Origin: Saprospiraceae bacterium
Lineage (GTDB): Bacteria; Bacteroidota; Bacteroidia; Chitinophagales; Saprospiraceae
Length of the DNA stretch: 64,000 nucleotides
NCBI GenBank assembly: GCA_016717655.1
Contig: JADKFC010000016.1
Location: 1-64,000, forward strand
Direction: 5' to 3'
Below are positions 31,250 to 41,225 of this stretch, in pieces. The translations under genes were made by a program, and so were the position numbers. Under the pieces are notes generated by a model. The model saw only the letters and a list, made by a program, of their open reading frames with translations, was not told where the DNA came from and did no database searches. Positions within the stretch are counted from its first letter, which is position 1. Every line of letters begins with the position of its first letter.

Positions 31250-32529
31250 CACTTGAGTTTGGAATGGTAAACAAATTCATTTACCAATTGGTTGGCAGCT
31301 GATAAATAGCCAAAGGAAACCTGGCCCCCTTTTGTGAAATTTAAAGCAATGGCAGCCAATTTATTCAATTTGTCTGCATCATAACCAGAAACACTACTCA
31401 GCAATTGCCTGGCCTCCTCACTCCAATCGAAATCCCTGATTCCATAACTTTGGTGGACATGGATTAAAAACATTCTGAGCTTTTTTTCAAGAATGGCCTT
31501 ATTGTCATTTCCAGATAAATATACAGAGGCAATCAATCGAATAAAATTTACAGACTCATTGCCAGGAGCTTTCCATACTGGTATAGCCCTCATTTTTCTT
31601 TTTATCAATAAAATAAAATACAATAAAACACCAGAAAAAAGTAGCCAATAGGCCCAGCGCAACAAATCATGCTTTAAAATTTCTACAATCGGGCTCTTTT
31701 GTTCCTCGGCCAGCACCGATCCTGAATAGTTAAGGTCGGGCTGTGAACTCATCGACCGTTTGATAAAATGAATATCCCAAATTACGGGTTTGTCTTGTAT
31801 CATAGCACGAAATTTGTTGGCATGGTCTTTATGACCATTGAGCAAGCCAAAATTAGAAAAGGCGTATGGCTGGCTATGTATAATCCATTGGCCTTTTCCT
31901 ATGAATATTCGCATGGCGGTAGCATTGCCTGTTGTATTAAACACCATCAGGGTATCGCGCGGGTATATAAATGAATCCGATTCGTCATCAGTAGATTTCG
32001 CCATTATAAAACTACTCGGCAGTTCGGGTGATAGGCAAGGAAAACAAACAAGTGTATCTAAGTTTTTTTCCATTGGTTTAAAACAGGTCATGGCAGATGA
32101 ATCCAATCTGGATGTATGATAATCCCATTCCAGTTGGAGCAGATCACTAACTGCGTAACTTATTGCCGTAGTTGATAAAAGAATGACACCTCCTTTATCA
32201 ACGTATTGAACCAACTGAGCCATTTCATCTTCGTTGGGTTCAAACCTATCGTTGATAAAAAAAAGGTTTGAACCTGTAGAATCGGCCCTTGATGTAAGAG
32301 AATCTATGTCAATGTTCTCAATGGATAACTTACCTTGGGCAGCCATTGCATTTTTAAGGATGTGGGTGCCATAAGGAATTTTGTCTTCAGGGTGGAAGCT
32401 GGGAAGCCAATTTTCAGATACCGGATAGAAAAACCAAACCAGAAGCCCCAACGCCAAATAAATAGTATAAACTGAAACCCTATTCCACCTCATGCCTGAC
32501 ATTTTTTGGCACCATGGCTTGGACAGCAT
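31249..32529 (-). CDS. DUF4350 domain membrane protein
   Basis: A 426-residue protein with an N-terminal membrane segment (TIYLALGLLVWFFYP) and a second near residue 290 (LLFSGVLLYFILLIKRK). Between them lies an exported GATase-like domain of the DUF4350 type (PYGTHILKNAM, GGVILLSTTAISYAVSDLL). The C-terminal cytoplasmic part is helical (FIRLIASVYLSGNDNKAILEKKLRMF). The start is uncertain: ATG 32529 overlaps the previous gene by 50 bp, and ATG 32493 (MRWNRVSV) overlaps by only 14. Known clusters of this family also encode SpoIIM-like, DUF4129, MoxR and DUF58 proteins. Function unknown. Confidence 0.85.
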   Translation of the reverse strand: MLSKPWCQKMSGMRWNRVSVYTIYLALGLLVWFFYPVSENWLPSFHPEDKIPYGTHILKNAMAAQGKLSIENIDIDSLTSRADSTGSNLFFINDRFEPNEDEMAQLVQYVDKGGVILLSTTAISYAVSDLLQLEWDYHTSRLDSSAMTCFKPMEKNLDTLVCFPCLSPELPSSFIMAKSTDDESDSFIYPRDTLMVFNTTGNATAMRIFIGKGQWIIHSQPYAFSNFGLLNGHKDHANKFRAMIQDKPVIWDIHFIKRSMSSQPDLNYSGSVLAEEQKSPIVEILKHDLLRWAYWLLFSGVLLYFILLIKRKMRAIPVWKAPGNESVNFIRLIASVYLSGNDNKAILEKKLRMFLIHVHQSYGIRDFDWSEEARQLLSSVSGYDADKLNKLAAIALNFTKGGQVSFGYLSAANQLVNEFVYHSKLK

Positions 32530-33199
32530 TCATGATTAGGTTTTTATTAATGGCATATTCTTCCTGATTTAAATCGTGGTAACCAAACCATGAAACATTA
32601 TAGGCTTTCATAAAGGCAAAATAATCCGTTTCGAGACCTGAGTATTTAATTTCCCTGTAATAATCCATATTGGTCTTTCCAGACTGCCATTGTATGTAGC
32701 CCTTGCTTTCCAATACAGCAAGATAGCGCAGGAACATCCACCGGATCGCCTCCCGGTAGGCTAGCTTTTCTTCCATTAAGCGCAGTTCTTGCAGAAAAGT
32801 ATCTTCTACTGTTACTTTTTGGTATAGATTTTCCCATTCATTGTACTCATCTCCCAACGCATTTTTCTTTTTCTTCCTAAATCCCAAATTGGTAAAAAAA
32901 TAGGCAAGCGTCACAAAGCCCAAAACAATTAATACAATGTTAAATGTTCTGGAGTTCTGCATCTGTTGAAATTTCCTGATAAGTTCATTTTTCCAACTTC
33001 GCAACTTTTCCATCCAGGATTTATTGGGCGAAAATTGCCGGGGTATAACATATTGAAATTCGGGGTCAGCACTGTAGATTTTCAAAATTGAATCAGATAC
33101 CACTCCATTCTCCTCTGAAGGTAAAAAAGCCTCCTTTTGAGCAACTACACTCAACCAACAGAATAAACTTAAAAGTACAGTTATCTTAAAGTTCCTCAT
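32480..33199 (-). CDS. DUF4129 domain membrane protein
   Basis: A 239-residue protein with a signal peptide (MRNFKITVLLSLFCWLSVVA), a short exported part, one membrane segment near residues 85-105 (FNIVLIVLGFVTLAYFFTNLG) and a C-terminal cytoplasmic domain. That domain carries the DUF4129 pattern AYREAIRWMFLRYLAVLESKG and DYFAFMKAYNVSWFGYHDL. It sits between a multi-pass membrane protein and DUF4350 with overlapping ends on both sides. Role unknown; in other bacteria the family travels with MoxR ATPases and transglutaminase-like proteins. Confidence 0.85.
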   Translation of the reverse strand: MRNFKITVLLSLFCWLSVVAQKEAFLPSEENGVVSDSILKIYSADPEFQYVIPRQFSPNKSWMEKLRSWKNELIRKFQQMQNSRTFNIVLIVLGFVTLAYFFTNLGFRKKKKNALGDEYNEWENLYQKVTVEDTFLQELRLMEEKLAYREAIRWMFLRYLAVLESKGYIQWQSGKTNMDYYREIKYSGLETDYFAFMKAYNVSWFGYHDLNQEEYAINKNLIMNAVQAMVPKNVRHEVE

Positions 33200-34106
33200 C
33201 TTTGGTCAAATGGCTTCCAATGCTATCTATTTTTTGGAGTATATTGTAACCATGTTTATTTTCCCTTAAATCATAGAACTTTAAGTTGTAACAAATGGCT
33301 GTAAAACACATAAATAAAATAAACAAAGCACTTTGAAACATAGACAACAAGCTCAAAGTAGTTTGTTGAAGACCTTCTGCATTTCCGGAAGAGATGGCAG
33401 AAAAATTTTTAATCAATTCAAGAACTGTAAATGGCATAAAAATTACGCCATGTACAGCATTGATAACAATGCTAAGTAAAACCACATATCCAAAAGCTTC
33501 CCACCATTGAACATTGACCATTTCAAGGGTTTTTTTGATACAATCCACAGGGCTGAGGTCAGATTCCATTCCCATGTAGCCAGCAAACATAGCTCCAATG
33601 GTAAACCAAATAAATGCAATCACTGCAGCAATGAGTAGCACTACACCCACCACTTTTGAAACCATAATTATCAAGGCACACAAGCCTATGACGGTCAATG
33701 GTAAAATCCAGGTGAGGGTGTATATTGCCAACAGTTTCGACAATTTGGGTCGCATGGTATGCCAAAGTTCGATGGGCTCAAATTTCATTAAACCCAGCCT
33801 TTTTGAGGTGTAGACAAAAGCAATGGCTACTAATTGCGAAGTAATTGTTGCCATCACAAAAATCAGCATGAGCGCAACTAAGGCGAGAATATGCTCATTG
33901 GCAATATCAAGCAGTGCTTCTTGAGATAAATTGGCAAGAAATGCAAAATATATTACAAAACTCAAACCAATAAAGGGCAGGGTAACAAAAGCCAAAGCTG
34001 TCAACAAAGCTTGCCAGTTTCGGTAGATAAGCAATGCAGCATCTGCCAGAATAGTTCCAAAATCCCTGGGCTGTTCTAATTGCCATTGTTCTTTAAAGTC
34101 TTGCAT
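33186..34106 (-). CDS. Multi-pass membrane protein of the SpoIIM/DUF4129 cluster
   Basis: A 306-residue integral membrane protein with about six hydrophobic segments (for instance WQALLTALAFVTLPFIGLSF, ILALVALMLIFVMATI, LLIAAVIAFIWFTIGAMF). It resembles membrane domains often labelled glycerophosphodiester-phosphodiesterase-like, but it has no catalytic domain. It overlaps SpoIIM by 14 bp and DUF4129 by 14 bp, so all four genes here are a single operon. Function unknown. Confidence 0.75.
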   Translation of the reverse strand: MQDFKEQWQLEQPRDFGTILADAALLIYRNWQALLTALAFVTLPFIGLSFVIYFAFLANLSQEALLDIANEHILALVALMLIFVMATITSQLVAIAFVYTSKRLGLMKFEPIELWHTMRPKLSKLLAIYTLTWILPLTVIGLCALIIMVSKVVGVVLLIAAVIAFIWFTIGAMFAGYMGMESDLSPVDCIKKTLEMVNVQWWEAFGYVVLLSIVINAVHGVIFMPFTVLELIKNFSAISSGNAEGLQQTTLSLLSMFQSALFILFMCFTAICYNLKFYDLRENKHGYNILQKIDSIGSHLTKDEEL

Positions 34107-35046
34107 TCAAATTATTTTTCATCGTATAAACCATCTTGGGATAAATCACAAAATAACCTAAAATAAATAGAAATGAAGCAATGATAAGGAATAAACGAGT
34201 AAAGCTCGATAATTCCATGTAATGCCTGGTCACAAAACTTTCGAGCAGGGCAGCCACAATGATAACAGGTGTAGCACCCATCATAATTTTTATGCCTTTT
34301 TTAGATTGCTCAACCAGGGCTGTCATTCTGGAATAGGTGCCAGGGAACAGCCAGGAGTTGCCCAACACTATGCCAGCCCCTCCACAAATCACAATGCAGG
34401 ATAGTTCCAGCGCCCCATGTAAAAAAATGGTTGAAAAAGAAATCCATCCAAGTCCTTTGGAAATGAAATAATACTGAAAACAGCCTACCATTATGCCATT
34501 TGATAGGAGAACAAAAGAAGTAAAAAAAAAAGTAAGCAAGCCCGCTGCAAAAGCAAAAAGGGCTACCCTCACATTATTGATTCCGATCATGGCAAACATC
34601 GAAACCTGTTGTTGTGCTTTATAAATGGCCATTGGGTCACCCTTTTTAATATTTTGTTCGGTGATGTCAATGTATTCATCTCCCAGGATCTGACGGGCAA
34701 ACTCAGGATTTTGGTAAGTGCTAAAAGCACCTATTAAAATACTCACTAAAAACACCAATAAGCTGATTCTAAAAGCCGGAAAAGCATCATAAAGAACCAG
34801 AGGCAAGTCAGTCACCCAAAATTGTTTCATGCTCCCCGTTTGTTCTTTGTGTCGATATAAGGCAGTATGAAAGCGGGAAGACAGATCATTGAGATAGGCT
34901 ACAATGGTACTTTGGGGATAAGTTGATCTGGCAAAGGCCAAATCGTCTGTAACAGCAATGTAAGCATCTGCCAGTTTATCTCCGGAAAGACTATTAACTC
35001 CATTTAAATGGGCTTCCAGCTCTTTCCAGCGCCTTTCATTTTCCAT
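34093..35046 (-). CDS. SpoIIM-like (stage II sporulation protein M family) membrane protein
   Basis: About 317 residues. An N-terminal helical cytoplasmic part (WKELEAHLNGVNSLSGDKLADAY) is followed by five or so membrane segments, including LLVFLVSILIGAFSTY, VALFAFAAGLLTFFFTSF and the conserved LHGALELSCIVICGGAG. The family occurs widely outside spore-formers, so no sporulation role is implied. The frame allows a TTG start at 35067; I prefer ATG 35046 (MENERRW). A perfect -7 element lies 39 bp upstream. First gene of the operon that ends with mqnD. Confidence 0.87.
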   Translation of the reverse strand: MENERRWKELEAHLNGVNSLSGDKLADAYIAVTDDLAFARSTYPQSTIVAYLNDLSSRFHTALYRHKEQTGSMKQFWVTDLPLVLYDAFPAFRISLLVFLVSILIGAFSTYQNPEFARQILGDEYIDITEQNIKKGDPMAIYKAQQQVSMFAMIGINNVRVALFAFAAGLLTFFFTSFVLLSNGIMVGCFQYYFISKGLGWISFSTIFLHGALELSCIVICGGAGIVLGNSWLFPGTYSRMTALVEQSKKGIKIMMGATPVIIVAALLESFVTRHYMELSSFTRLFLIIASFLFILGYFVIYPKMVYTMKNNLNARL

Positions 35047-35084
35047 TATAAATTGCTGTTCCCTCAAATTTCAGGTTTATAAAA

Positions 35085-35092
35085 CAAAGATA
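35085..35092 (-). promoter_or_regulatory. -7 promoter element for the SpoIIM operon
   Basis: TATCTTTG on the minus strand matches TAnnTTTG exactly, 39 bp before the SpoIIM ATG at 35046. Confidence 0.55.
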
Positions 35093-35163
35093 CCAAATAG
35101 CTTGAACATTAAAATATTAACCTGAATTGTCGCCTTTTTACCCCATAAAAGGGAGGATAAGCT

Positions 35164-35171
35164 TATCTTTG
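35164..35171 (+). promoter_or_regulatory. -7 promoter element for the T9SS PKD protein
   Basis: TATCTTTG matches TAnnTTTG exactly and ends 22 bp before the ATG at 35194. Together with 35085-35092 it gives a divergent promoter pair. Confidence 0.55.
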
Positions 35172-35193
35172 AAGACTTAATACTTTTTCTTAT

Positions 35194-37789
35194 ATGAAAC
35201 TCTTTGTTCTGTTTACCGCTCTGATGGGGGTTGTGGGTGCCACTTTTGCTCAAGATAAAGGTACCGTTAGCGGCTCATCTTTGCTGATTGCTCCAATTTC
35301 AGCCCATCGCAGCCTGCTTACTGAAAACAAAAACCAATGGGATCCGCAAGTGAAATCATTTGCTGCCTCCGTCAATAAGAGCAGTGTTTCAGAAGAAGAA
35401 ATGGAGCTATTGAGACAACGTCCGGATTCTCACAAAGAGCCTCAAATCACCAGGATGCGAAATAACCCGGTAAAACTCAATGTAAACTATGAAGGGAACA
35501 AAGGTACCGGGTCTGTACCACCAGATAATACCCTGGCCGTTTCCACCAATGGTTTTGTCATTTCCGGCATCAATTCTAATCTGTTTTTTTCCAGAGCCGA
35601 CGGCACCGTTTTATACACCCAAGCCCTTTCTGATTTTTTCACCGATTTAAGTCTGGGAGGAGGTTTCTTTGATCCCCGCATTATTTATGACATACCTTCC
35701 CAAAGATTTATCATCGTGGCTCTTAGTGGATCTCAATCAGATATGTCTACCGTTTGTATTGCCTTCTCCGAAAGTGAAGATCCAGGCTTGGGTTGGAATT
35801 TCTATAAGTTGCCCGGCGACATTCTAGAGGAAGATATGTGGTTTGATTACCCCAATATTGCTGTGACAGAAAAAGAACTTTATGTTACCGGTAACATGTT
35901 TACCGATCAAAATCAATTCAGGTATTCATCGATTTATCAGATCAACAAAGAGGATGGTTATGCGGGAAAGTCTTTGACTTATAAACATTACACAAAAATG
36001 AAGGAACCCATAACGGGACAAACCTTTTTCAATATTACACCCGTATCCATGGGCTGGACCAGCAACAGGCCGGGGGGAATACAATTTTTGACCAACGACC
36101 CCAGAGGTGGCAGCAATATTACGGTACTTTGTAAAACGACAGGCACCCTGGATCAAAATCCTAAATTTGAAGTTGTTGATGTTAAGACCGGTGACAACTA
36201 TGAGGTGTCACCTACTGTTCCTCAGAAAGGTACAAGCAATGTTCTGCAAACAGGTGACTGCAGGATCCAGTATGCTGTAGAATTAAATGGGGTCATCCAT
36301 TTTGTGCTTAAAGCTAAAATCAACAATAAGGCCGGTTTGTACTATGGCAGATACAATTTGAACGACCTCACCTTACACACATCGGTTTATGCAGAGCCAA
36401 ACAGCCATGTAAGCTACCCTTCATTGGCACCAATGGGCAGCCAGGCTGATGCCAGCCGGATGATGATTCAATACTTGCGCTGTTCGGGAGATATTTTTCC
36501 TGAACAGGTAGCCATGGTGGTAGATGGAACCGATAACAATTTCACTTATTCTGATCCCATTGTAATCAAAGATGGAGATTCATTTGTCAACGCTCTTGAC
36601 ACCAATAATGAGCGTTGGGGTGATTACTCGTGTGTTGCGAGAAGATTTTATAATGACCTGGCAGAAACGTGGGTAGGTGGATGCTTCGGAAGAGCCAGAT
36701 TTGGTACCTGGATAGGCCAATTTGTGTCCTCAGATGCTGAATTTAGGGATATTTTTGCGTCCAAAACGGTTATCAATCCAGGAGATACTATTGAGTTCCA
36801 TTTTATTGGATCAGATACTTTAAGCAATGCTGAATGGACAGCACCCGGAGGAAGTTTTATTTCCAACACCTCTGCCAGTTATGATAGCCTGGGGTCTTAT
36901 CCCTTGTCTATCACTGCCCTCAATCAAAAAGGCGACACCATTCGACTGGCCAAAGATAATTTCATCCATGTAGTGCCCAAGGTCTTTGCCCCAACTGCCC
37001 AATTTGAAGCTGATAAGATTTTGGCCTTTGAAGGCGATACGATTCAACTCTTCGACAGATCAACCAACGAGCCAACCAGATGGAAATGGACCCTCACCGG
37101 AGGTTCACCCAGTGCATCAACCGAAGCGAATCCAAAGGTGGTCTACGCCAAAAAAGGGCAATACAACATTGTTTTAAATGCCAAAAACAGTGCTGGAGAG
37201 GATGTTGAGGTGAAACAAAAATACATCAAAATCGAAGCAAAAGCAGTCGCTCCTCTTGCTGATTTCACAGCTGACAAGAGAGAATTGATAGCGGGTGACA
37301 CAGTTAGGTTTACAGATTTGTCAAGCAATGCCCCTGATAGCTGGCAATGGCTTATTGAAGGCCCAACCCAAGACACTTTTACGAATCAAAACCCGGTTGT
37401 AGCCTTTACCGTAGAAGGCAGTTATGATATCACATTAAAAGCATCCAACCAAGCCGGCGAAAATGTAAAAAAAAGAAGAAGGTTACATCACTGTCGGCAG
37501 TGCATCCACACAGCAAAATGATTGGATCAATACAACCCGCTTTTTCCCAAATCCCATTGTATCAGATCGTTTTTATTTACAATTTGATCTCCAAAAAGCG
37601 GAGAGACTTAAATTTGATCTCTATGGAATAAACGGTTCATTTATTAAAACCCTGATCAATAAGGATATTAAAGCAGGAAGAAATGAGTTCTCATTTAATT
37701 CAGAGATGCTGGAATCGGGCACCTATTTATTAAAGATTACTGCGACCAATCAAAAACATCTTACCCTACCATTTGTTGTTGTAAATTAA
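35194..37789 (+). CDS. Secreted PKD-domain protein with T9SS sorting domain, frameshifted
   Basis: About 864 codons. A signal peptide (residues 1-20, ending ATFAQ) is followed by a large beta-rich domain of roughly 460 residues that I cannot name (starting GSVPPDNTLAVSTNGFVIS). Then come three PKD-like modules (near residues 515-600, 605-690 and 695-770; PSVPQFEADKI-type openings and GEYNIVLNAKN/GSYDITLKASN-type ends). The frame breaks in an A8 run at 37467-37474. Removing one A restores VKKEEGYITVGSAST and continues into a T9SS type A domain (RFFPNPIVSDRFYLQF ... GTYLLKIT) ending at 37789. Probably a secreted enzyme or adhesin; no catalytic motif was recognised. Confidence 0.85.
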
Positions 37790-37798
37790 GCCAACAGA

Positions 37799-39982
37799 TC
37801 AAAGATTGGTCAAAAAGAAATTAGTCATTTTTGTAAATAGGTGAATGGTTGCATTGTTTCCATAAATGCCATGATTTCGATTTGGATAGATCATTGATTC
37901 AAAGTCTTTGTTGGCACTAATCAGTGCATTCTGCATTTCCATGGTATTTTGAAAATGCACATTGTCATCGGCCGAACCGTGGGCAAGAAAGAGATGGCCT
38001 TTTAACCGGTCTGCAAAATAAACGGGTGAATTTTCCTTATATCCACTTTCATTCTCTGCAACCGTTCTCATGTATCTTTCTGTGTAAACGCTGTCATACC
38101 ATTTCCAATTGGTTACAGGTGCTACAGAAACTGCTGCTTTAAAAACCTCATTGCCTTTTAACAGAGAAAGCAAGCTCATGTAACCTCCATAAGACCAACC
38201 ATAAATGCCAATCCTTTCGGCATCCACATGGGGTAATGATCCAAGATATTGGGCGGTCTCTATCATATCCATGGTTTCATATTTTCCCAGTTGAAGGTAG
38301 GTCATCTTTTTAAACTCCTCCCCTCTTGCCCCTGTTCCTCTGGGATCGACACAAACTACCATATAACCTTTTTGGGCAAACATTTGATACCACCAAAAAG
38401 AGGACCCCTTCCAACTATCAGTAACACTCTGACTGCCCGGGCCGCTATATTGGGTAATGATGACAGGATACTTTTTATTGGGATCAAAGTTGGCGGGTAA
38501 TATTTGGTAGCCATACAACTCTACCTTTTCTGAAGTAGTGAAAGTGAAAAAAGTTACCGGCTGCACATTGTATTCAGCCATCTTTTTTCTTGCATTTTCA
38601 TTGTCTTGCAAAGTCTTGAGTTTAATACCGCCTTGCTTATACAATTCATAGACAGGAGGTGTATTGATGGTGCTGTGAATCCAGGTGTAATATTCAAAAG
38701 TGGGAGAAAAACGCACCTCGTTTTCTCCTTTCAACGGAGTAATACTATTTATATCTCCGCCTACGATCGGAACCTTATACACTTGCTGGTCCAAAGGAGA
38801 ATTGATAGCCGCTTTAAAATAAACCTGGCCGTTTTTTGCATCAATTCCATACACTTTAAGCACGTCATAACTGCTGGGAGTTAGTTGGAGCAATTCCTTG
38901 CCATCTGCACTGTAGATATATATTGAATTGTAACCATTTTTTTCAGAGGTCCATAAAAATTTCTTTCCATCTTCCAAAAATTGAAGATTGTCATGAATAT
39001 CAACATAGTATTTGTTGATTTCCTCCAACATCAAACGCGTTTCACCGGTATTTGCATTCACTGCCAACAATTGCAAATGATTTTGATGGCGATTGAGTTT
39101 CATAACAGTTACATGCTGATTGTCAGGTGTCCAGCCTATCCTTGGCAGGTAGCTATCTGGAGTCTCCCCCAGTTTGGCATCCCTTGTTTTGTTTTTTAGT
39201 ACATCATATATTTTCAATGTCACAGAGGAATTGACATCACCTACTTTAGGATATTTAAAGGTTTCATACCGGGGATGACTTCCATCTTCGTAGATGGGCA
39301 TTATAAATTCAGGCACCTTGCTTTCATCAAATCTTAAGAAAGCCAGTTTTTTTCCATCAGGCGACCATTCAAAGGCCCTGGTGAAACTAAATTCTTCTTC
39401 GTATACCCAATCACACATGGCATTGATAACATGATTCCACTGCCCATCAAAACTAACTTGCGTCAATTTATTCGTGGTCAGGGATTTTACATACAAGTTG
39501 TTTTCAAATACAAAAGCCAGGTTTTTTCCATCAGGAGAGAAAAGAGAATTGGCAATCTTACCTTTTTCAAAAACCGGCATCAATTTTTGAGTTTTTCTGT
39601 CGTAGACAAACACGTCAGATTTGGAAGAATGCCTGTAAATACTTTGGGCATCTTGCTCCAATAAAATCAAATTTTCATCTTTTGAAAAGCTGTAACTGCT
39701 CAGCTGTCCGTCGAAACCCGATTCTCCTTTTATGTATCTGCCTTCTAATAGGGTATCTACTTTTGCCCCTGTTTCTACATCGTAAACATAGATGGCATTG
39801 CCTTCCAGTCTGGTATAATGCCTGCCATCATTCAGAAATCTAAACCCCGGCACCGATCGGCTTTGAAATGTACCCTTTACATATATGTCTTCCAGGGTAA
39901 TGTTGTTTTGGGCATTAAGAGAATTTGCATTCAAGAATACCAACCAACTCAAGAGGATGCCTAAAATTATTCGGTTTGTCAT
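37799..39982 (-). CDS. Dipeptidyl peptidase IV family serine peptidase (S9B)
   Basis: Removes X-Pro dipeptides from the N-terminus of peptides. 727 residues with a signal peptide (IILGILLSWLVFLNANSLNAQ), so exported. The propeller domain includes the S9B substrate motif CDWVYEEEFSFTRAF with its double glutamate. The triad is Ser near residue 596 in GWSYGGYMS, Asp near 671 in HGSADDNVHF, and His near 704 in NRNHGIYG. The frame is intact. It follows the epimerase-like gene by 15 bp and converges with the PKD protein gene, 9 bp apart. Confidence 0.95.
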   Translation of the reverse strand: MTNRIILGILLSWLVFLNANSLNAQNNITLEDIYVKGTFQSRSVPGFRFLNDGRHYTRLEGNAIYVYDVETGAKVDTLLEGRYIKGESGFDGQLSSYSFSKDENLILLEQDAQSIYRHSSKSDVFVYDRKTQKLMPVFEKGKIANSLFSPDGKNLAFVFENNLYVKSLTTNKLTQVSFDGQWNHVINAMCDWVYEEEFSFTRAFEWSPDGKKLAFLRFDESKVPEFIMPIYEDGSHPRYETFKYPKVGDVNSSVTLKIYDVLKNKTRDAKLGETPDSYLPRIGWTPDNQHVTVMKLNRHQNHLQLLAVNANTGETRLMLEEINKYYVDIHDNLQFLEDGKKFLWTSEKNGYNSIYIYSADGKELLQLTPSSYDVLKVYGIDAKNGQVYFKAAINSPLDQQVYKVPIVGGDINSITPLKGENEVRFSPTFEYYTWIHSTINTPPVYELYKQGGIKLKTLQDNENARKKMAEYNVQPVTFFTFTTSEKVELYGYQILPANFDPNKKYPVIITQYSGPGSQSVTDSWKGSSFWWYQMFAQKGYMVVCVDPRGTGARGEEFKKMTYLQLGKYETMDMIETAQYLGSLPHVDAERIGIYGWSYGGYMSLLSLLKGNEVFKAAVSVAPVTNWKWYDSVYTERYMRTVAENESGYKENSPVYFADRLKGHLFLAHGSADDNVHFQNTMEMQNALISANKDFESMIYPNRNHGIYGNNATIHLFTKMTNFFLTNL

Positions 39983-39997
39983 ATCGAAAAATTGAAT

Positions 39998-40756
39998 TTA
40001 ATCTTGACTGAGAAATAAATTTGATGAAGTGTAATCGAAATACACACTATTAATGGGCGTAGTTTTTTTCCAAAACATCCATTTGGGATATTTGACTTCT
40101 TTAAAACCTGAAGGGTTGGCTTGATCAACCTGTTGCAGTACAAATATTTTTTGCAAGTTGGTCTGTTTCACCAGAGATTTTTGAATCGAATTGGCCAATG
40201 ACAAACAAGAAGTAGCATAAACATGGGTACGAGGAAGGGCCGGATCTTTCGGCATTCGGGCAGCAGCAATAATCAAAACATTGAGTCCTTCTTCAGCAGC
40301 TCTCCTGCATTCCTGTTCACACAAGTACCAGTATTTTTGAACATCATTGGCATTTGTCTGACCCGACCACAAGCTGTTTTCATCTATGGCAACCGGTCTG
40401 GGAGCAGCCCCCATACCTTCAATATCAGAAACAAAAATAAAGTTGGAAAGGCCTTCTGTCTGGGCTGCATTCAGAACACAGGTAAGTTCCTTTAATTCAT
40501 TTTCAACCAGACTGTCCAGAGATGTCTTCCAAGCTGGAACATCCGGAACATAAACAACGGCATCTTTTTGATGAAGCAGGTCTTGCAATTTAGTAACGTC
40601 CAAGGTAGCTATCATCTCATCCAAGCCGGAGCTCTGATGCTGTAGATTTATTTGGGTTACCTCACCCAAAGCCGAAAGAGATGCCAAAAGATCAGCATCG
40701 CAAATCGTGTTTCTATTTCCCGTAAAAAGGAGGCAGTGCCAATTGTTTTTTTCCAA
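39998..40756 (-). CDS. Degenerate NAD-dependent epimerase (extended SDR)-like protein
   Basis: A 252-residue protein that aligns by eye with extended SDR/epimerases but lacks their key residues. The N-terminal beta strand and turn are CLLFTGNRNTICDADLL, where TGxxGxxG would be expected, so two of three glycines are missing. Later parts still look SDR-like: VLNAAQTEGLSNFIFVSDIEG, then an EQECRRAAEEGLNVLIIAAARM helix and strand. The usual YxxxK is replaced by YWYLCE. It begins with TTG at 40756, because an in-frame stop lies just upstream. It sits 6 bp downstream of a cytochrome c gene and 15 bp upstream of DPP-IV. No activity can be assigned. Confidence 0.6.
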   Translation of the reverse strand: MEKNNWHCLLFTGNRNTICDADLLASLSALGEVTQINLQHQSSGLDEMIATLDVTKLQDLLHQKDAVVYVPDVPAWKTSLDSLVENELKELTCVLNAAQTEGLSNFIFVSDIEGMGAAPRPVAIDENSLWSGQTNANDVQKYWYLCEQECRRAAEEGLNVLIIAAARMPKDPALPRTHVYATSCLSLANSIQKSLVKQTNLQKIFVLQQVDQANPSGFKEVKYPKWMFWKKTTPINSVYFDYTSSNLFLSQD

Positions 40757-40762
40757 AAGTGT

Positions 40763-41098
40763 TTATTTCTTTAAGGTCAAGCTGTATTCAGCAGCGGCTT
40801 TGATTTCTTCGGCTGAAAGTATGTTTTCCTGCGCGGGCATTACCCCTTTTCCTTTCGTGATCAAAGCAATTCTTTCTTCGAGTGTTAAAATACTCACAGA
40901 AAGATCCTTGCTTCCATTAAGTCCCAATTTTCCATCGGGGCCGTGACAAACGGCACAGCTGATTTTAAAAACTTTTGCTCCTTCAACTGCAGGCTTTTCT
41001 TCTACCATTGAAACAGGAGCTGTGGAAGGTGTTTCTTCTTTTTTTCCTCCGCAAGCTGCGAAGGCTGGCAATAAAATGAATAAAACTAATCTTTTCAT
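40763..41098 (-). CDS. Cytochrome c (class I) lipoprotein
   Basis: A 111-residue monoheme cytochrome. A lipoprotein signal (LLPAFAACGG, cysteine 16) precedes a flexible linker, then the heme site CAVCH (48-52) and the likely axial methionine M87 in GKGVMPAQ. Probably anchored to the envelope as an electron carrier. Distinct from the heme domain of the copper monooxygenase at 16.6 kb. First gene of a three-gene run with the epimerase-like gene and DPP-IV. Confidence 0.92.
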   Translation of the reverse strand: MKRLVLFILLPAFAACGGKKEETPSTAPVSMVEEKPAVEGAKVFKISCAVCHGPDGKLGLNGSKDLSVSILTLEERIALITKGKGVMPAQENILSAEEIKAAAEYSLTLKK

Positions 41099-41225
41099 TG
41101 TGTACTACATTCTTTGATTGTTAAAAAAGCTAAAAGTATTAAAATAAAATTTGGTTGTCAATATTCTTGTGAAATTCAAAATTTTAATGAAGTTTTTATT
41201 CGTACACCAAATAAAATTTCATTTT

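Noticed and set aside
34093..35046. SpoIIM homologue taken as evidence of sporulation
   Set aside because: The family is widespread in non-sporulating bacteria; no other sporulation gene is present.
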